Source: Pseudomonas avellanae BPIC 631 (GTDB taxonomy: Bacteria; Pseudomonadota; Gammaproteobacteria; Pseudomonadales; Pseudomonadaceae). Taken from it: a stretch of DNA of 35,283 nucleotides. Numbering within the stretch: the stretch's first letter is position 1; each line of letters opens with the position of its first letter. Of the stretch, positions 1 through 7,554 are shown one piece after another. The position numbers were made by a program, and so were the translations under genes. The stretch covers positions 1 to 35,283 of the forward strand of contig NZ_ATDK01000013.1 of assembly GCF_000444135.1 (NCBI RefSeq), read 5' to 3'. The notes beneath the pieces were generated by a model. It was not told where the DNA came from. It did not search any database and worked only from the letters and a program-made list of their open reading frames with translations.

Positions 1-18
1 CAATTTCACCATCTGGGC
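1..18 (-). tRNA. 5' end of tRNA-Leu (partial, cut by window edge)
   Basis: Read on the minus strand, bases 18 to 1 give GCCCAGATGGTGAAATTG, which is the acceptor-stem 5' strand and D-arm start typical of bacterial tRNA-Leu (GCCCnGATGGTGnAAT). The rest, including the anticodon, lies beyond the left edge, so the isoacceptor cannot be named. A tRNA-Leu gene next to rnr is the known arrangement in Pseudomonas. A well-formed promoter directly upstream supports the call. Confidence 0.8.
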
Positions 19-52
19 AGTATCGGAAGGCATCAGCCTGCCGATGGCGCGC

Positions 53-81
53 ACTATACGGAGCGCTTTTTAGGCTGTAAA
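53..81 (-). promoter_or_regulatory. Sigma-70 promoter of the tRNA-Leu gene
   Basis: On the minus strand there is a -35 TTTACA (bases 81-76), a 17-base spacer and a -10 TATAGT (bases 58-53). A G+C-rich discriminator (GCGCGC, bases 52-47) follows, as is usual for stable-RNA promoters under stringent control. It lies about 35 bases upstream of the tRNA 5' end. Confidence 0.7.
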
Positions 82-242
82 CCCCGGCAGTGAAAAAAGG
101 CGAAAAAAATCGCGAGCGGCGTGTTTCGGGTGTTACAGCGTGGTCAGGCAGGCTTTTTGTCGGGTGGTTTGAGCGTGAAATTTCCCGTTTCATGAGGTCT
201 ATGCCAAACTAACCCCTATATATACAAGGTGAAAACTATCTA

Positions 243-2876
243 ATGGCCGATTGGCAGTCCCTCGATCCCGAGGCCGCTCGTGAAGCGGAAAAATACGAAA
301 ACCCTATTCCCAGCCGCGAGCTGATCTTGCAGCACCTTGCCGAGCGCGGTTCGCCGGCAAGTCGCGAGCAACTGGTCGAAGAATTCGGCTTGACCACCGA
401 AGATCAATTCGAGGCCCTGCGCCGTCGCCTTCGTGCTATGGAACGCGACGCCCAATTGATCTACACCCGTCGCGGCACTTACGCGCCGGTGGACAAACTG
501 GACCTGATCCTTGGCCGTATCTCCGGCCACCGTGACGGTTTCGGTTTCCTGGTCCCCGATGACGGCTCCGATGACCTGTTCATGAGCCCGGCGCAAATGC
601 GTCTGGTGTTCGACGGTGATCGGGCGCTGGCGCGGGTTTCCGGTCTTGATCGCCGTGGTCGTCGCGAAGGCGTGATCGTCGAAGTGATCTCGCGGGCTCA
701 TGAAACCATCGTGGGTCGCTATTTCGAAGAAAGCGGCATTGGTTTTGTTGTGCCCGATAACCCGAAAATCCAGCAGGAAGTGCTGGTCACGCCGGGTCGT
801 AACAACAGCGCCAAGATTGGTCAGTTCGTAGAGGTGAAAATCACTCACTGGCCAACCCCGCGCTTCCAGCCGCAAGGTGACGTGGTCGAAGTGGTTGGCA
901 ACTACATGGCGCCGGGCATGGAAATCGACGTCGCGCTGCGCACGTACGATATCCCGCACGTATGGCCAGAAGCCGTCCTCAAGGAGGCTGCCAAGCTCAA
1001 GCCGGAAGTCGAAGAGAAGGACAAGGAAAACCGCGTAGACCTGCGCCACCTGCCTTTCGTGACCATCGACGGCGAAGACGCTCGCGACTTCGACGATGCG
1101 GTTTATTGCGAAGCCAAGCCGGGCAAGCTGCGCTTGTTCTCCGGTGGCTGGAAGCTTTACGTGGCGATTGCCGACGTATCGAGCTACGTGAAGATCGGTT
1201 CCGCGCTGGATGCAGAATCCCAGGTTCGTGGCAACTCGGTGTACTTCCCCGAGCGCGTCGTGCCAATGCTGCCTGAGCAGTTGTCCAACGGCCTGTGCTC
1301 GCTGAACCCGCATGTCGATCGTCTGGCAATGGTCTGCGAGATGACCATCTCCAAGACCGGCGAGATGACTGACTACGTCTTCTACGAAGGCATCATTCAT
1401 TCCCATGCCCGCCTGACCTACAACAAGGTCAGCACGATTCTGGAGCAGCCGAAAACCGCCGAGGCGAAAAGCCTGCGCGGCGAATACGGCGATGTGGTTC
1501 CGCACCTCAAGCAGCTTTACGCGATGTACAAGGTGTTGCTGGGTGCGCGTCACGTGCGTGGCGCGATCGATTTCGAAACTCAGGAAACCCGGATCATCTT
1601 CGGCTCCGAGCGCAAGATTGCCGAAATCCGTCCGACCACCCGTAACGATGCTCACAAACTGATTGAAGAGTGCATGCTGGCTGCCAACGTGGCCACCGCG
1701 CAGTTCTTGAAGAAGCATGAAATTCCTGCGCTGTACCGCGTTCACGATGGTCCGCCGCCGGAGCGTCTGGAAAAACTGCGCGCGTTCCTGGGTGAGCTGG
1801 GTCTGAGCCTGCACAAAGGCAAGGACGGCCCTACGCCGAAGGATTATCAGGCGTTGCTTGAAACCGTTCGCGATCGACCTGACTACCACCTTATCCAGAC
1901 CGTGATGCTGCGTTCGTTGAGTCAGGCTGTCTACAGCTCGGACAACAACGGTCACTTCGGTCTGAATTACGAGGCGTATACGCACTTCACGTCGCCGATC
2001 CGTCGTTATCCGGATCTGCTGACGCACCGTGCGATCCGCAGCGTTATCCGCTCCAGGCAGGACACCCCGCACGTCCGCCTTGCTGGCGCTGCGACGATTC
2101 CGAAGGCGCGCATCTACCCGTACGACGACGCACTGCTCGACCAGTTGGGTGAACAATGCTCGATGAGCGAGCGCCGTGCCGATGAAGCCACGCGTGACGT
2201 GGTCAACTGGCTCAAGTGCGAGTACATGAAGGATCGCGTTGGCGAGTCGTTCCCGGGCGTGATCACGGCCGTGACCGGTTTTGGTCTGTTTGTCGAACTG
2301 ACCGACATCTATGTCGAAGGTCTGGTCCACGTCACGGCTCTGCCGGGTGATTACTACCATTTCGATCCGCTGCATCACCGCCTTGCCGGCGAGCGTACCG
2401 GGCGTAACTTCCGCTTGGGCGACACCGTTGAAGTGCGCGTCATGCGTGTCGATCTGGATGAGCGCAAGATCGATTTCGAAATCTCCGAGACGGCCGCGGC
2501 AGCAACCCCGGTCGGTCGCAAGCGTCAGGGTCACAACGCTGCGCCACCTGCTGCTGCAGCGCCGGCTGAAAAGGAAAAGGCTCCTGCCAAGTCCGGTCGC
2601 CGTACCACGTCTGCCAAGGAGAGCAGTTCCGAAGCGTATCGCCCGAGCGATGCGGCGGCGAAAAACGCAGAAGTGCGTAAAAGCCGCGAACTGAAAAAAG
2701 CGCTTCTGGCTGACGCGAAGGGTGGTAGCAAGGCGTCGTCGGGAAAGCCTGACAGGTCGGGTTCTGCTCCTTCGTCGAGCAAGCCGGCCAGTAAACATCG
2801 TAAAGGCCCGCCCAAAGCGGGCTCCGCGCCAGCTGCAAAAAGCAGTGGCGCTCGTAAACCCAAGGCCAAGTCATGA
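243..2876 (+). CDS. rnr: Ribonuclease R (RNase R), 3'-5' exoribonuclease
   Basis: Processive hydrolytic 3'-5' exoribonuclease that degrades structured RNA, acting in rRNA quality control and mRNA decay. The 877-residue product has an N-terminal helix-turn-helix segment (about 20-90), cold-shock OB folds (about 90-250) and the RNB catalytic domain. The acidic metal-binding cluster GEDARDFDDAVY sits near residue 275. An S1 domain follows at about 660-745 (GVITAVTGFGLFVEL), and then a long Lys/Ala/Ser-rich tail of about 120 residues, so it is longer than E. coli RNase R (813). The ATG at 243 follows an AAGGTG at 225-230, a rather long spacing. The stop overlaps the rlmB start by four bases (ATGA), so the two are translationally coupled. 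Only 1-242 lies upstream, holding the divergent tRNA promoter and no other gene. Confidence 0.97.
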   Translation: MADWQSLDPEAAREAEKYENPIPSRELILQHLAERGSPASREQLVEEFGLTTEDQFEALRRRLRAMERDAQLIYTRRGTYAPVDKLDLILGRISGHRDGFGFLVPDDGSDDLFMSPAQMRLVFDGDRALARVSGLDRRGRREGVIVEVISRAHETIVGRYFEESGIGFVVPDNPKIQQEVLVTPGRNNSAKIGQFVEVKITHWPTPRFQPQGDVVEVVGNYMAPGMEIDVALRTYDIPHVWPEAVLKEAAKLKPEVEEKDKENRVDLRHLPFVTIDGEDARDFDDAVYCEAKPGKLRLFSGGWKLYVAIADVSSYVKIGSALDAESQVRGNSVYFPERVVPMLPEQLSNGLCSLNPHVDRLAMVCEMTISKTGEMTDYVFYEGIIHSHARLTYNKVSTILEQPKTAEAKSLRGEYGDVVPHLKQLYAMYKVLLGARHVRGAIDFETQETRIIFGSERKIAEIRPTTRNDAHKLIEECMLAANVATAQFLKKHEIPALYRVHDGPPPERLEKLRAFLGELGLSLHKGKDGPTPKDYQALLETVRDRPDYHLIQTVMLRSLSQAVYSSDNNGHFGLNYEAYTHFTSPIRRYPDLLTHRAIRSVIRSRQDTPHVRLAGAATIPKARIYPYDDALLDQLGEQCSMSERRADEATRDVVNWLKCEYMKDRVGESFPGVITAVTGFGLFVELTDIYVEGLVHVTALPGDYYHFDPLHHRLAGERTGRNFRLGDTVEVRVMRVDLDERKIDFEISETAAAATPVGRKRQGHNAAPPAAAAPAEKEKAPAKSGRRTTSAKESSSEAYRPSDAAAKNAEVRKSRELKKALLADAKGGSKASSGKPDRSGSAPSSSKPASKHRKGPPKAGSAPAAKSSGARKPKAKS

Positions 2877-3625
2877 GTCAGCTGGAAAAAATCTACGGCG
2901 TGCACGCCGTAGAAGCTTTGCTTCGTCATCACCCCAAGCGCGTCAAGCACATCTGGCTGGCAGAGGGTCGTAATGACCCTCGTGTTCAGACGCTGGTCGC
3001 ACTCGCGAGCGAAAATCGCGTGACTATCGGTCAGGCCGAGCGTCGCGAAATGGACGCCTGGGTTGAAGGCGTGCATCAGGGCGTGGTCGCCGACGTCAGC
3101 CCGAGCCAGGTCTGGGGCGAGGCAATGCTTGATGAGCTGCTGGACCGCAGCGAGGGCCCGCCGTTGCTGCTGGTGCTTGATGGCGTGACTGATCCGCATA
3201 ACCTGGGCGCTTGCCTGCGTACTGCCGATGCGGCCGGCGCACTGGCTGTCATCGTACCCAAGGACAAGTCCGCAACCTTGACACCTGCTGTGCGAAAAGT
3301 CGCCTGCGGCGCTGCGGAAGTGATTCCTCTGGTGGCCGTGACCAACCTGGCCCGCACACTGGAAAAACTTCAGCAGCGCGGCTTGTGGGTTGTCGGTACA
3401 GCAGGCGAGGCCGAGGTCGAGCTGTATCAGCAGGACCTGACTGGCCCGACGATCATCATCATGGGTGCGGAAGGCAAAGGCATGCGTCGCCTGACTCGCG
3501 AGCACTGCGATTACCTTGTGCGCCTGCCGATGGCGGGCAGCGTCAGCAGCCTCAATGTGTCGGTCGCGACCGGCGTGTGCCTGTTTGAAGCGCTGCGTCA
3601 GCGCTCCGCGAAGCGGAAGCCCTAA
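2873..3625 (+). CDS. rlmB: 23S rRNA (guanosine-2251-2'-O)-methyltransferase RlmB
   Basis: SpoU/TrmH (SPOUT) family methyltransferase that uses S-adenosylmethionine to methylate the ribose of G2251 in the 23S rRNA P-loop. The 250-residue protein has the small substrate-binding N-domain (about 1-75; starts EKIYGVHAVEALL) and the knotted catalytic domain. The three SpoU motifs are visible: NLGACLRTADAAGA (about 109-122), GAEGKGMRRL (about 198-207) and SSLNVSVATGVCLFEAL (about 224-240). It overlaps rnr by four bases, the usual rnr-rlmB operon, and length matches the family. Confidence 0.96.
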   Translation: MSQLEKIYGVHAVEALLRHHPKRVKHIWLAEGRNDPRVQTLVALASENRVTIGQAERREMDAWVEGVHQGVVADVSPSQVWGEAMLDELLDRSEGPPLLLVLDGVTDPHNLGACLRTADAAGALAVIVPKDKSATLTPAVRKVACGAAEVIPLVAVTNLARTLEKLQQRGLWVVGTAGEAEVELYQQDLTGPTIIIMGAEGKGMRRLTREHCDYLVRLPMAGSVSSLNVSVATGVCLFEALRQRSAKRKP

Positions 3626-3632
3626 GCGGTTT

Positions 3633-3705
3633 AGCTACAAGCTACAAGTGGAAAGCCTCAAGCTGCTTGCTTTTGCTTGCCGCTTTTCACTTGCAGCTTG
3701 CAGCT
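3633..3705. repeat. Imperfect 23-base inverted repeat (AGCTACAAG type)
   Basis: The left arm at 3633-3655 and the right arm at 3683-3705 match in 20 of 23 positions when one is inverted. Each arm contains a tandem AGCTnCAAG/CTTGnAGCT unit, a motif seen repeatedly between genes in pseudomonads. The loop is itself rich in CTTGC words. It starts eight bases after the rlmB stop and could act as a terminator or attenuator, though no clear T-run follows. Its right arm supplies the -35 of the rpsF promoter. Confidence 0.7.
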
Positions 3706-3719
3706 GCCTTCTCTACAAT
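3691..3719 (+). promoter_or_regulatory. Sigma-70 promoter of the rpsF operon
   Basis: TTGCAG (3691-3696), a 17-base spacer and TACAAT (3714-3719) form a near-consensus promoter. Transcription would start around 3726, giving a leader of roughly 113 bases before rpsF. Confidence 0.6.
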
Positions 3720-3789
3720 TGCGCCCCTTGCTGTCACGGCAGGCGCGAATGTGCCTGTCCCTGAGCAAGACCAACAGTGTCTTCACTCC

Positions 3790-3822
3790 TTGTCTGACCG
3801 CTATTTGAGCGGCAGGCTACAA
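3790..3822 (+). promoter_or_regulatory. Folded rpsF leader, candidate S6:S18 autoregulatory element
   Basis: A nested stem-loop can be drawn: TTGT (3790-3793) with ACAA (3819-3822), CTG (3794-3796) with CAG (3813-3815), and CCGCT (3798-3802) with AGCGG (3808-3812) closing an ATTTG loop. A GCT bulge lies on the 3' side. It ends about 17 bases before the rpsF start. Many bacteria carry an S6:S18-binding structure in this place, but I did not find the family's bulged CCG in the expected position, so the assignment is tentative. Confidence 0.4.
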
Positions 3823-3838
3823 CCCGTAAGGAGCATTC

Positions 3839-4255
3839 ATGCGTCATTACGAAATTATCTTTTTGGTCCACCCGGATCAAAGCGAGCAAGTCGGCGGCAT
3901 GGTAGAGCGTTACACCAAGCTGATCGAAGAAGACGGCGGCAAAATCCACCGTCTGGAAGATTGGGGTCGTCGTCAACTGGCCTATGCAATCAACAATGTT
4001 CACAAGGCTCACTACGTGATGCTGAACGTTGAGTGCACTGGCAAGGCCTTGGCCGAGCTGGAAGACAACTTCCGTTACAACGATGCTGTGATCCGTAACC
4101 TGGTCATCCGTCGCGACGAAGCCGTAACTGGCCAGTCCGAGATGCTCAAGGCTGAAGAGAACCGCAGTGAGCGCCGTGACCGTCCTGAGCACTCCGACAG
4201 CGCCGATGGCGATGACGGCGACAACAGCGACGTTAGCGATAACGCTGACGAGTAA
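3839..4255 (+). CDS. rpsF: 30S ribosomal protein bS6
   Basis: Small-subunit protein that binds the central domain of 16S rRNA as a heterodimer with bS18. The 138-residue product begins [17 protein letters not shown] and contains [14 protein letters not shown] and YVMLNVE, the conserved ferredoxin-like core (about 1-100). An acidic Asp/Ser-rich tail extends to the stop, as in other Pseudomonas S6 proteins. The ATG has a good ribosome site (AAGGAG, 3828-3833). It is the first gene of the rpsF-rpsR-DUF2232-rplI operon. Confidence 0.97.
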   Translation: MRHYEIIFLVHPDQSEQVGGMVERYTKLIEEDGGKIHRLEDWGRRQLAYAINNVHKAHYVMLNVECTGKALAELEDNFRYNDAVIRNLVIRRDEAVTGQSEMLKAEENRSERRDRPEHSDSADGDDGDNSDVSDNADE

Positions 4256-4283
4256 TCCACGGACCTTTTGAGGAGCCAATTAC

Positions 4284-4514
4284 ATGGCACGTTTCTTCCG
4301 TCGTCGTAAATTCTGCCGCTTCACCGCTGAAGACGTCAAAGAGATCGATTACAAAGATCTCAACACTCTGAAAGCCTACGTATCCGAGACCGGCAAAATC
4401 GTTCCAAGCCGCATCACTGGTACTAAAGCACGTTATCAGCGTCAGCTGGCCACCGCTATCAAGCGTGCCCGCTTCCTGGCCCTGCTGGCCTACACCGACA
4501 GCCACGGCCGCTGA
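4284..4514 (+). CDS. rpsR: 30S ribosomal protein bS18
   Basis: Small-subunit protein and partner of bS6 on the 30S platform. The 76-residue product has the family core [17 protein letters not shown], then [19 protein letters not shown] and the basic [19 protein letters not shown], at normal length. It lies 28 bases after rpsF with AGGAG upstream (4270-4274). Confidence 0.97.
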
Positions 4515-4553
4515 GACCAGGTAGTCGACAAAACGTAACAAAGGATAGAAAGC

Positions 4554-5450
4554 ATGCGTGCCCTGGCTGAATTCATCATGCGCGGCCGTATGCAGGCCAC
4601 TCTCGTAGTGGCTGGATGTGCGGCATTGCCGCTGTTGTTCTGGTTGAGTGCTGCCGCAGGGTGCCTTGTGCTCCTGCGACGCGGGTTCAGTGATGCCGTT
4701 GGTGTCCTGTCCTGGGCTCTGCTGCCGGCTTTGGTCTGGTGGTATTTCGGCGAGCCTCGTACAGCCATGGTGCTGGCGGGTTCGCTGAGTTTGGCAATGG
4801 TTTTGCGTGCCAGCGAGTCCTGGGTCCGCGTGCTGCTGGTCAGCGTGGCGTTGGGTGTGGTGTATGCAGTAATTCTGGGCACGGTTTTTCGCGAACCTCT
4901 GGAAGCAATGTCGCAGGAGTTGCAGAAACATCTGCCGACAATGCTGGCCGGGCTCTACGAGCAATTGAACGTAGAAGAGCGAGCGCGTCTGGGAGCACTG
5001 ATTGCCCCCGTCCTGAATGGCCTGATAGCGGCTGTGTTGCAAATCGTCAGTGTGCTGTGCCTGATTATCGGGCGGTACTGGCAAGCGATGTTGTACAACC
5101 CGGGCGGTTTCGGGCGTGAATTTCGCGCCGTGAAGCTTCCACTGGTGCCTGCGTTGGCGCTGTTGGCGTGCATGTTGGTGGGGCCGAATTTCGGTCCGCA
5201 AATAGCGATGCTGACCCCGCTGTGCAGCGTGCCGCTGGTGTTTGCCGGGCTGGCCCTGATTCACGGACTGGTCGCTGAAAAGCGTCTTGCCCGGTTCTGG
5301 CTGGTGGGGATGTACATCACGCTGCTGGTGTTCATGCAACTGATCTATCCGTTGCTCGTGGTAATTGCCATCGTCGACAGCCTGATTGATTTTCGCGGTC
5401 GCCGGAGTCCGAAAGATTCCGGCAATGGTCCTGCGAACGGTGAAGGTTAA
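4554..5450 (+). CDS. DUF2232 (YybS-like) multi-pass membrane protein
   Basis: Function unknown. The 298-residue product is strongly hydrophobic, with about eight predicted membrane segments (for example around 17-45, 58-100, 105-125, 150-180, 190-215, 218-245, 250-285). The C-terminus is short, polar and Arg/Lys-containing. A gene for this family between rpsR and rplI is a conserved feature of Pseudomonas. The ATG at 4554 has AAGGA at 4541-4545. Its place inside a ribosomal protein operon suggests growth-linked expression, but the sequence gives no direct clue to its role and no catalytic motif is apparent. Confidence 0.85.
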   Translation: MRALAEFIMRGRMQATLVVAGCAALPLLFWLSAAAGCLVLLRRGFSDAVGVLSWALLPALVWWYFGEPRTAMVLAGSLSLAMVLRASESWVRVLLVSVALGVVYAVILGTVFREPLEAMSQELQKHLPTMLAGLYEQLNVEERARLGALIAPVLNGLIAAVLQIVSVLCLIIGRYWQAMLYNPGGFGREFRAVKLPLVPALALLACMLVGPNFGPQIAMLTPLCSVPLVFAGLALIHGLVAEKRLARFWLVGMYITLLVFMQLIYPLLVVIAIVDSLIDFRGRRSPKDSGNGPANGEG

Positions 5451-5469
5451 AAGTTAAGAGGATTTCCAC

Positions 5470-5916
5470 ATGCAACTGATCCTTCTGGAAAAAGTCGCCA
5501 ACCTGGGCAACCTGGGCGACAAAGTAAACGTTAAGGCCGGTTACGGTCGTAACTACCTGCTGCCTTACGGCAAAGCAACCGCTGCAACCGCTGCCAACGT
5601 GGCTGCGTTTGAAGAGCGTCGTGCCGAGCTGGAAAAACTGGCTGCAGACAAAAAAGCATCTGCCGAAACTCGCGCTGCCCAACTGGCTGAGCTGGAAGTG
5701 ACTATCACTGCCACCGCTGGTGACGAAGGCAAGCTGTTCGGTTCGATCGGCACCCACGACATCGCTGATGCACTGACCGCCTCTGGCGTTGAAGTTGCAA
5801 AAAGCGAAGTTCGTCTGCCGAACGGCACTATCCGCAACGTTGGCGAATTCGACGTAGCCGTGCACCTGCACAGCGACGTAGAAGCGACCGTACGCGTTGT
5901 CGTAGTGGCTGCTTAA
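5470..5916 (+). CDS. rplI: 50S ribosomal protein bL9
   Basis: Large-subunit protein that binds 23S rRNA near the L1 stalk base. The 148-residue product has the N-terminal RNA-binding domain with the signature [26 protein letters not shown] (here [20 protein letters not shown], residues 12-31), a long charged connecting helix (about 40-75) and a C-terminal domain (about 80-148). The ribosome site AGAGGA lies just upstream. It is the last gene of the operon and is followed by a strong terminator. Confidence 0.97.
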   Translation: MQLILLEKVANLGNLGDKVNVKAGYGRNYLLPYGKATAATAANVAAFEERRAELEKLAADKKASAETRAAQLAELEVTITATAGDEGKLFGSIGTHDIADALTASGVEVAKSEVRLPNGTIRNVGEFDVAVHLHSDVEATVRVVVVAA

Positions 5917-5962
5917 GCAGTACTGAATCGTCTGGCGGCATTGCCGTCAGAGGATTAACATC

Positions 5963-6000
5963 GGGCACGATCCTGTTTACAGGTCGTGCCCTTTGTCTTT
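5963..6000 (+). terminator. Rho-independent terminator after rplI
   Basis: GGGCACGA (5963-5970), a single-T bulge and CCTG pair with CAGG and TCGTGCCC (5980-5991) around a TTTA loop. TTTGTCTTT follows. It separates the ribosomal protein operon from dnaB. Confidence 0.85.
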
Positions 6001-6039
6001 GTGCCATCCCCATTCTGCAAACCCCGAATTAAAGTGGCC

Positions 6040-7434
6040 ATGAACGATATATCCGCCCCCGAGCAATACGATCTGCAAACCGCTGCCCTGAAGGTGCCGC
6101 CGCATTCCATCGAGGCCGAACAGGCTGTGCTCGGTGGTCTGATGCTGGACAACAACGCCTGGGAGCGGGTGCTCGATCAAGTCTCTGACGGGGATTTCTA
6201 TCGACATGACCACCGCCTGATTTTCCGTGCCATTGCCAAGCTGGCGGATCAGAACAGCCCGATCGACGTGGTCACGCTGGCCGAGCAACTGGACAAGGAA
6301 GGGCAGACCTCGCAGGTCGGTGGCCTGGGCTACCTCAGTGAGCTGGCGAAAAACACGCCCTCTGTGGCCAACATCAAGGCCTATGCGCAGATCGTCCGTG
6401 CGCGGGCCACGTTGCGGCAGCTGATCGGCATCAGCACCGAAATTGCCGACAGCGCCTTCAACCCTGAAGGGCGCACCGCCGAAGAAATTCTTGACGAAGC
6501 CGAACGGCAGATCTTCCAGATCGCCGAAGCACGGCCCAAGACCGGCGGCCCGGTCAGCGTCAATGACCTGCTGACCAAAGCCATCGACCGTATCGACACC
6601 CTGTTCAACAGCGACAACGCCATCACCGGCCTGTCCACCGGTTACACCGACCTTGATGAAAAAACCAGCGGCCTGCAGCCGGCTGACCTGATCATCGTCG
6701 CCGGTCGTCCGTCGATGGGTAAAACCACTTTCGCGATGAACCTGGTCGAAAACGCCGTGTTACGCAGCGACAAGGTGGTGCTGGTCTACTCGCTGGAGAT
6801 GCCAGGCGAATCGCTGATCATGCGTATGTTGTCGTCGCTGGGGCGTATCGACCAGACCAAGGTGCGTGCCGGTCGCCTGGACGACGATGACTGGCCGCGT
6901 CTGACCTCTGCGGTCAACCTGCTCAACGACCGCAAGCTGTTCATCGACGACACCGCTGGCATCAGCCCGTCGGAAATGCGTGCGCGCACGCGCCGTATCG
7001 TCCGCGAGCACGGCGAAATCGGCATGATCATGATCGACTACCTGCAGTTGATGCAGATTCCCGGTTCCAGCGGCGACAACCGTACCAACGAGATTTCCGA
7101 GATTTCCCGCTCGTTGAAAGCACTGGCCAAGGAATTCAACTGCCCGGTCATTGCCCTCTCGCAGCTCAACCGCTCGCTGGAGCAGCGCCCGAACAAACGC
7201 CCGATCAACTCCGACCTCCGGGAATCCGGAGCCATCGAGCAGGATGCCGACGTCATCATGTTCGTTTACCGTGACGAGGTGTATCACCCGGAAACCGAGC
7301 ACAAGGGCATTGCCGAGATCATCATCGGCAAGCAGCGTAACGGCCCTATCGGCACCACGCGCCTGGCGTTTATCGGCAAATACACGCGCTTCGAGAACCT
7401 GGCGCCGGGCAGTTACAACTTCGACGACGATTGA
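6040..7434 (+). CDS. dnaB: Replicative DNA helicase DnaB
   Basis: Hexameric ATP-driven 5'-3' helicase of the replication fork. The 464-residue product has the DnaB N-terminal domain (about 18-120; PPHSIEAEQAVLGGLMLDN) and the RecA-like C-terminal domain. Walker A GRPSMGKTTFAMN is near residues 221-233 and Walker B MIMIDYLQLM near 328-337, followed by the conserved LSQLNRSLEQR and SGAIEQDADVI. I chose the ATG at 6040 (MNDISAPEQYD) because it gives the usual Pseudomonas length and the frame upstream runs into the terminator hairpin. The ribosome site is weak. Confidence 0.96.
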   Translation: MNDISAPEQYDLQTAALKVPPHSIEAEQAVLGGLMLDNNAWERVLDQVSDGDFYRHDHRLIFRAIAKLADQNSPIDVVTLAEQLDKEGQTSQVGGLGYLSELAKNTPSVANIKAYAQIVRARATLRQLIGISTEIADSAFNPEGRTAEEILDEAERQIFQIAEARPKTGGPVSVNDLLTKAIDRIDTLFNSDNAITGLSTGYTDLDEKTSGLQPADLIIVAGRPSMGKTTFAMNLVENAVLRSDKVVLVYSLEMPGESLIMRMLSSLGRIDQTKVRAGRLDDDDWPRLTSAVNLLNDRKLFIDDTAGISPSEMRARTRRIVREHGEIGMIMIDYLQLMQIPGSSGDNRTNEISEISRSLKALAKEFNCPVIALSQLNRSLEQRPNKRPINSDLRESGAIEQDADVIMFVYRDEVYHPETEHKGIAEIIIGKQRNGPIGTTRLAFIGKYTRFENLAPGSYNFDDD

Positions 7435-7464
7435 TCCGGGGTTGAGTCATCAAATTCGAGCACT

Positions 7465-7491
7465 CAAATCCGACCATTGCCGTCGGACTTG
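7465..7491 (+). other. Stem-loop between dnaB and ygiQ
   Basis: CAAATCCGAC (7465-7474) pairs with GTCGGACTTG (7482-7491) in nine of ten positions around a seven-base loop. What follows is an A-run rather than a T-run, so it is not a standard terminator. On the minus strand it would be preceded by T's only. It may help end dnaB transcription or stabilise its 3' end. Confidence 0.45.
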
Positions 7492-7502
7492 ATCAAAAAA
7501 TG

Positions 7503-7511
7503 TGCTATATT
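7503..7511 (+). promoter_or_regulatory. Extended -10 promoter candidate for ygiQ
   Basis: TGC-TATATT (TG at 7503-7504, -10 at 7506-7511) is an extended -10 element 44 bases before the ygiQ start. No good -35 sits 17 bases upstream. Confidence 0.4.
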
Positions 7512-7554
7512 CCGCGTCCGCGATTTTTCCAACGTGCAAACGTAGGTCCTGAAC

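Noticed and set aside
240..2798. Very long minus-strand open frame opposite rnr (about 850 codons), and a similar one opposite ygiQ (7573-9867).
   Set aside because: Both are exact antisense shadows of well-recognised genes, caused by the codon bias of a G+C-rich genome. They have no recognisable domains and low-complexity Arg/His-rich products.
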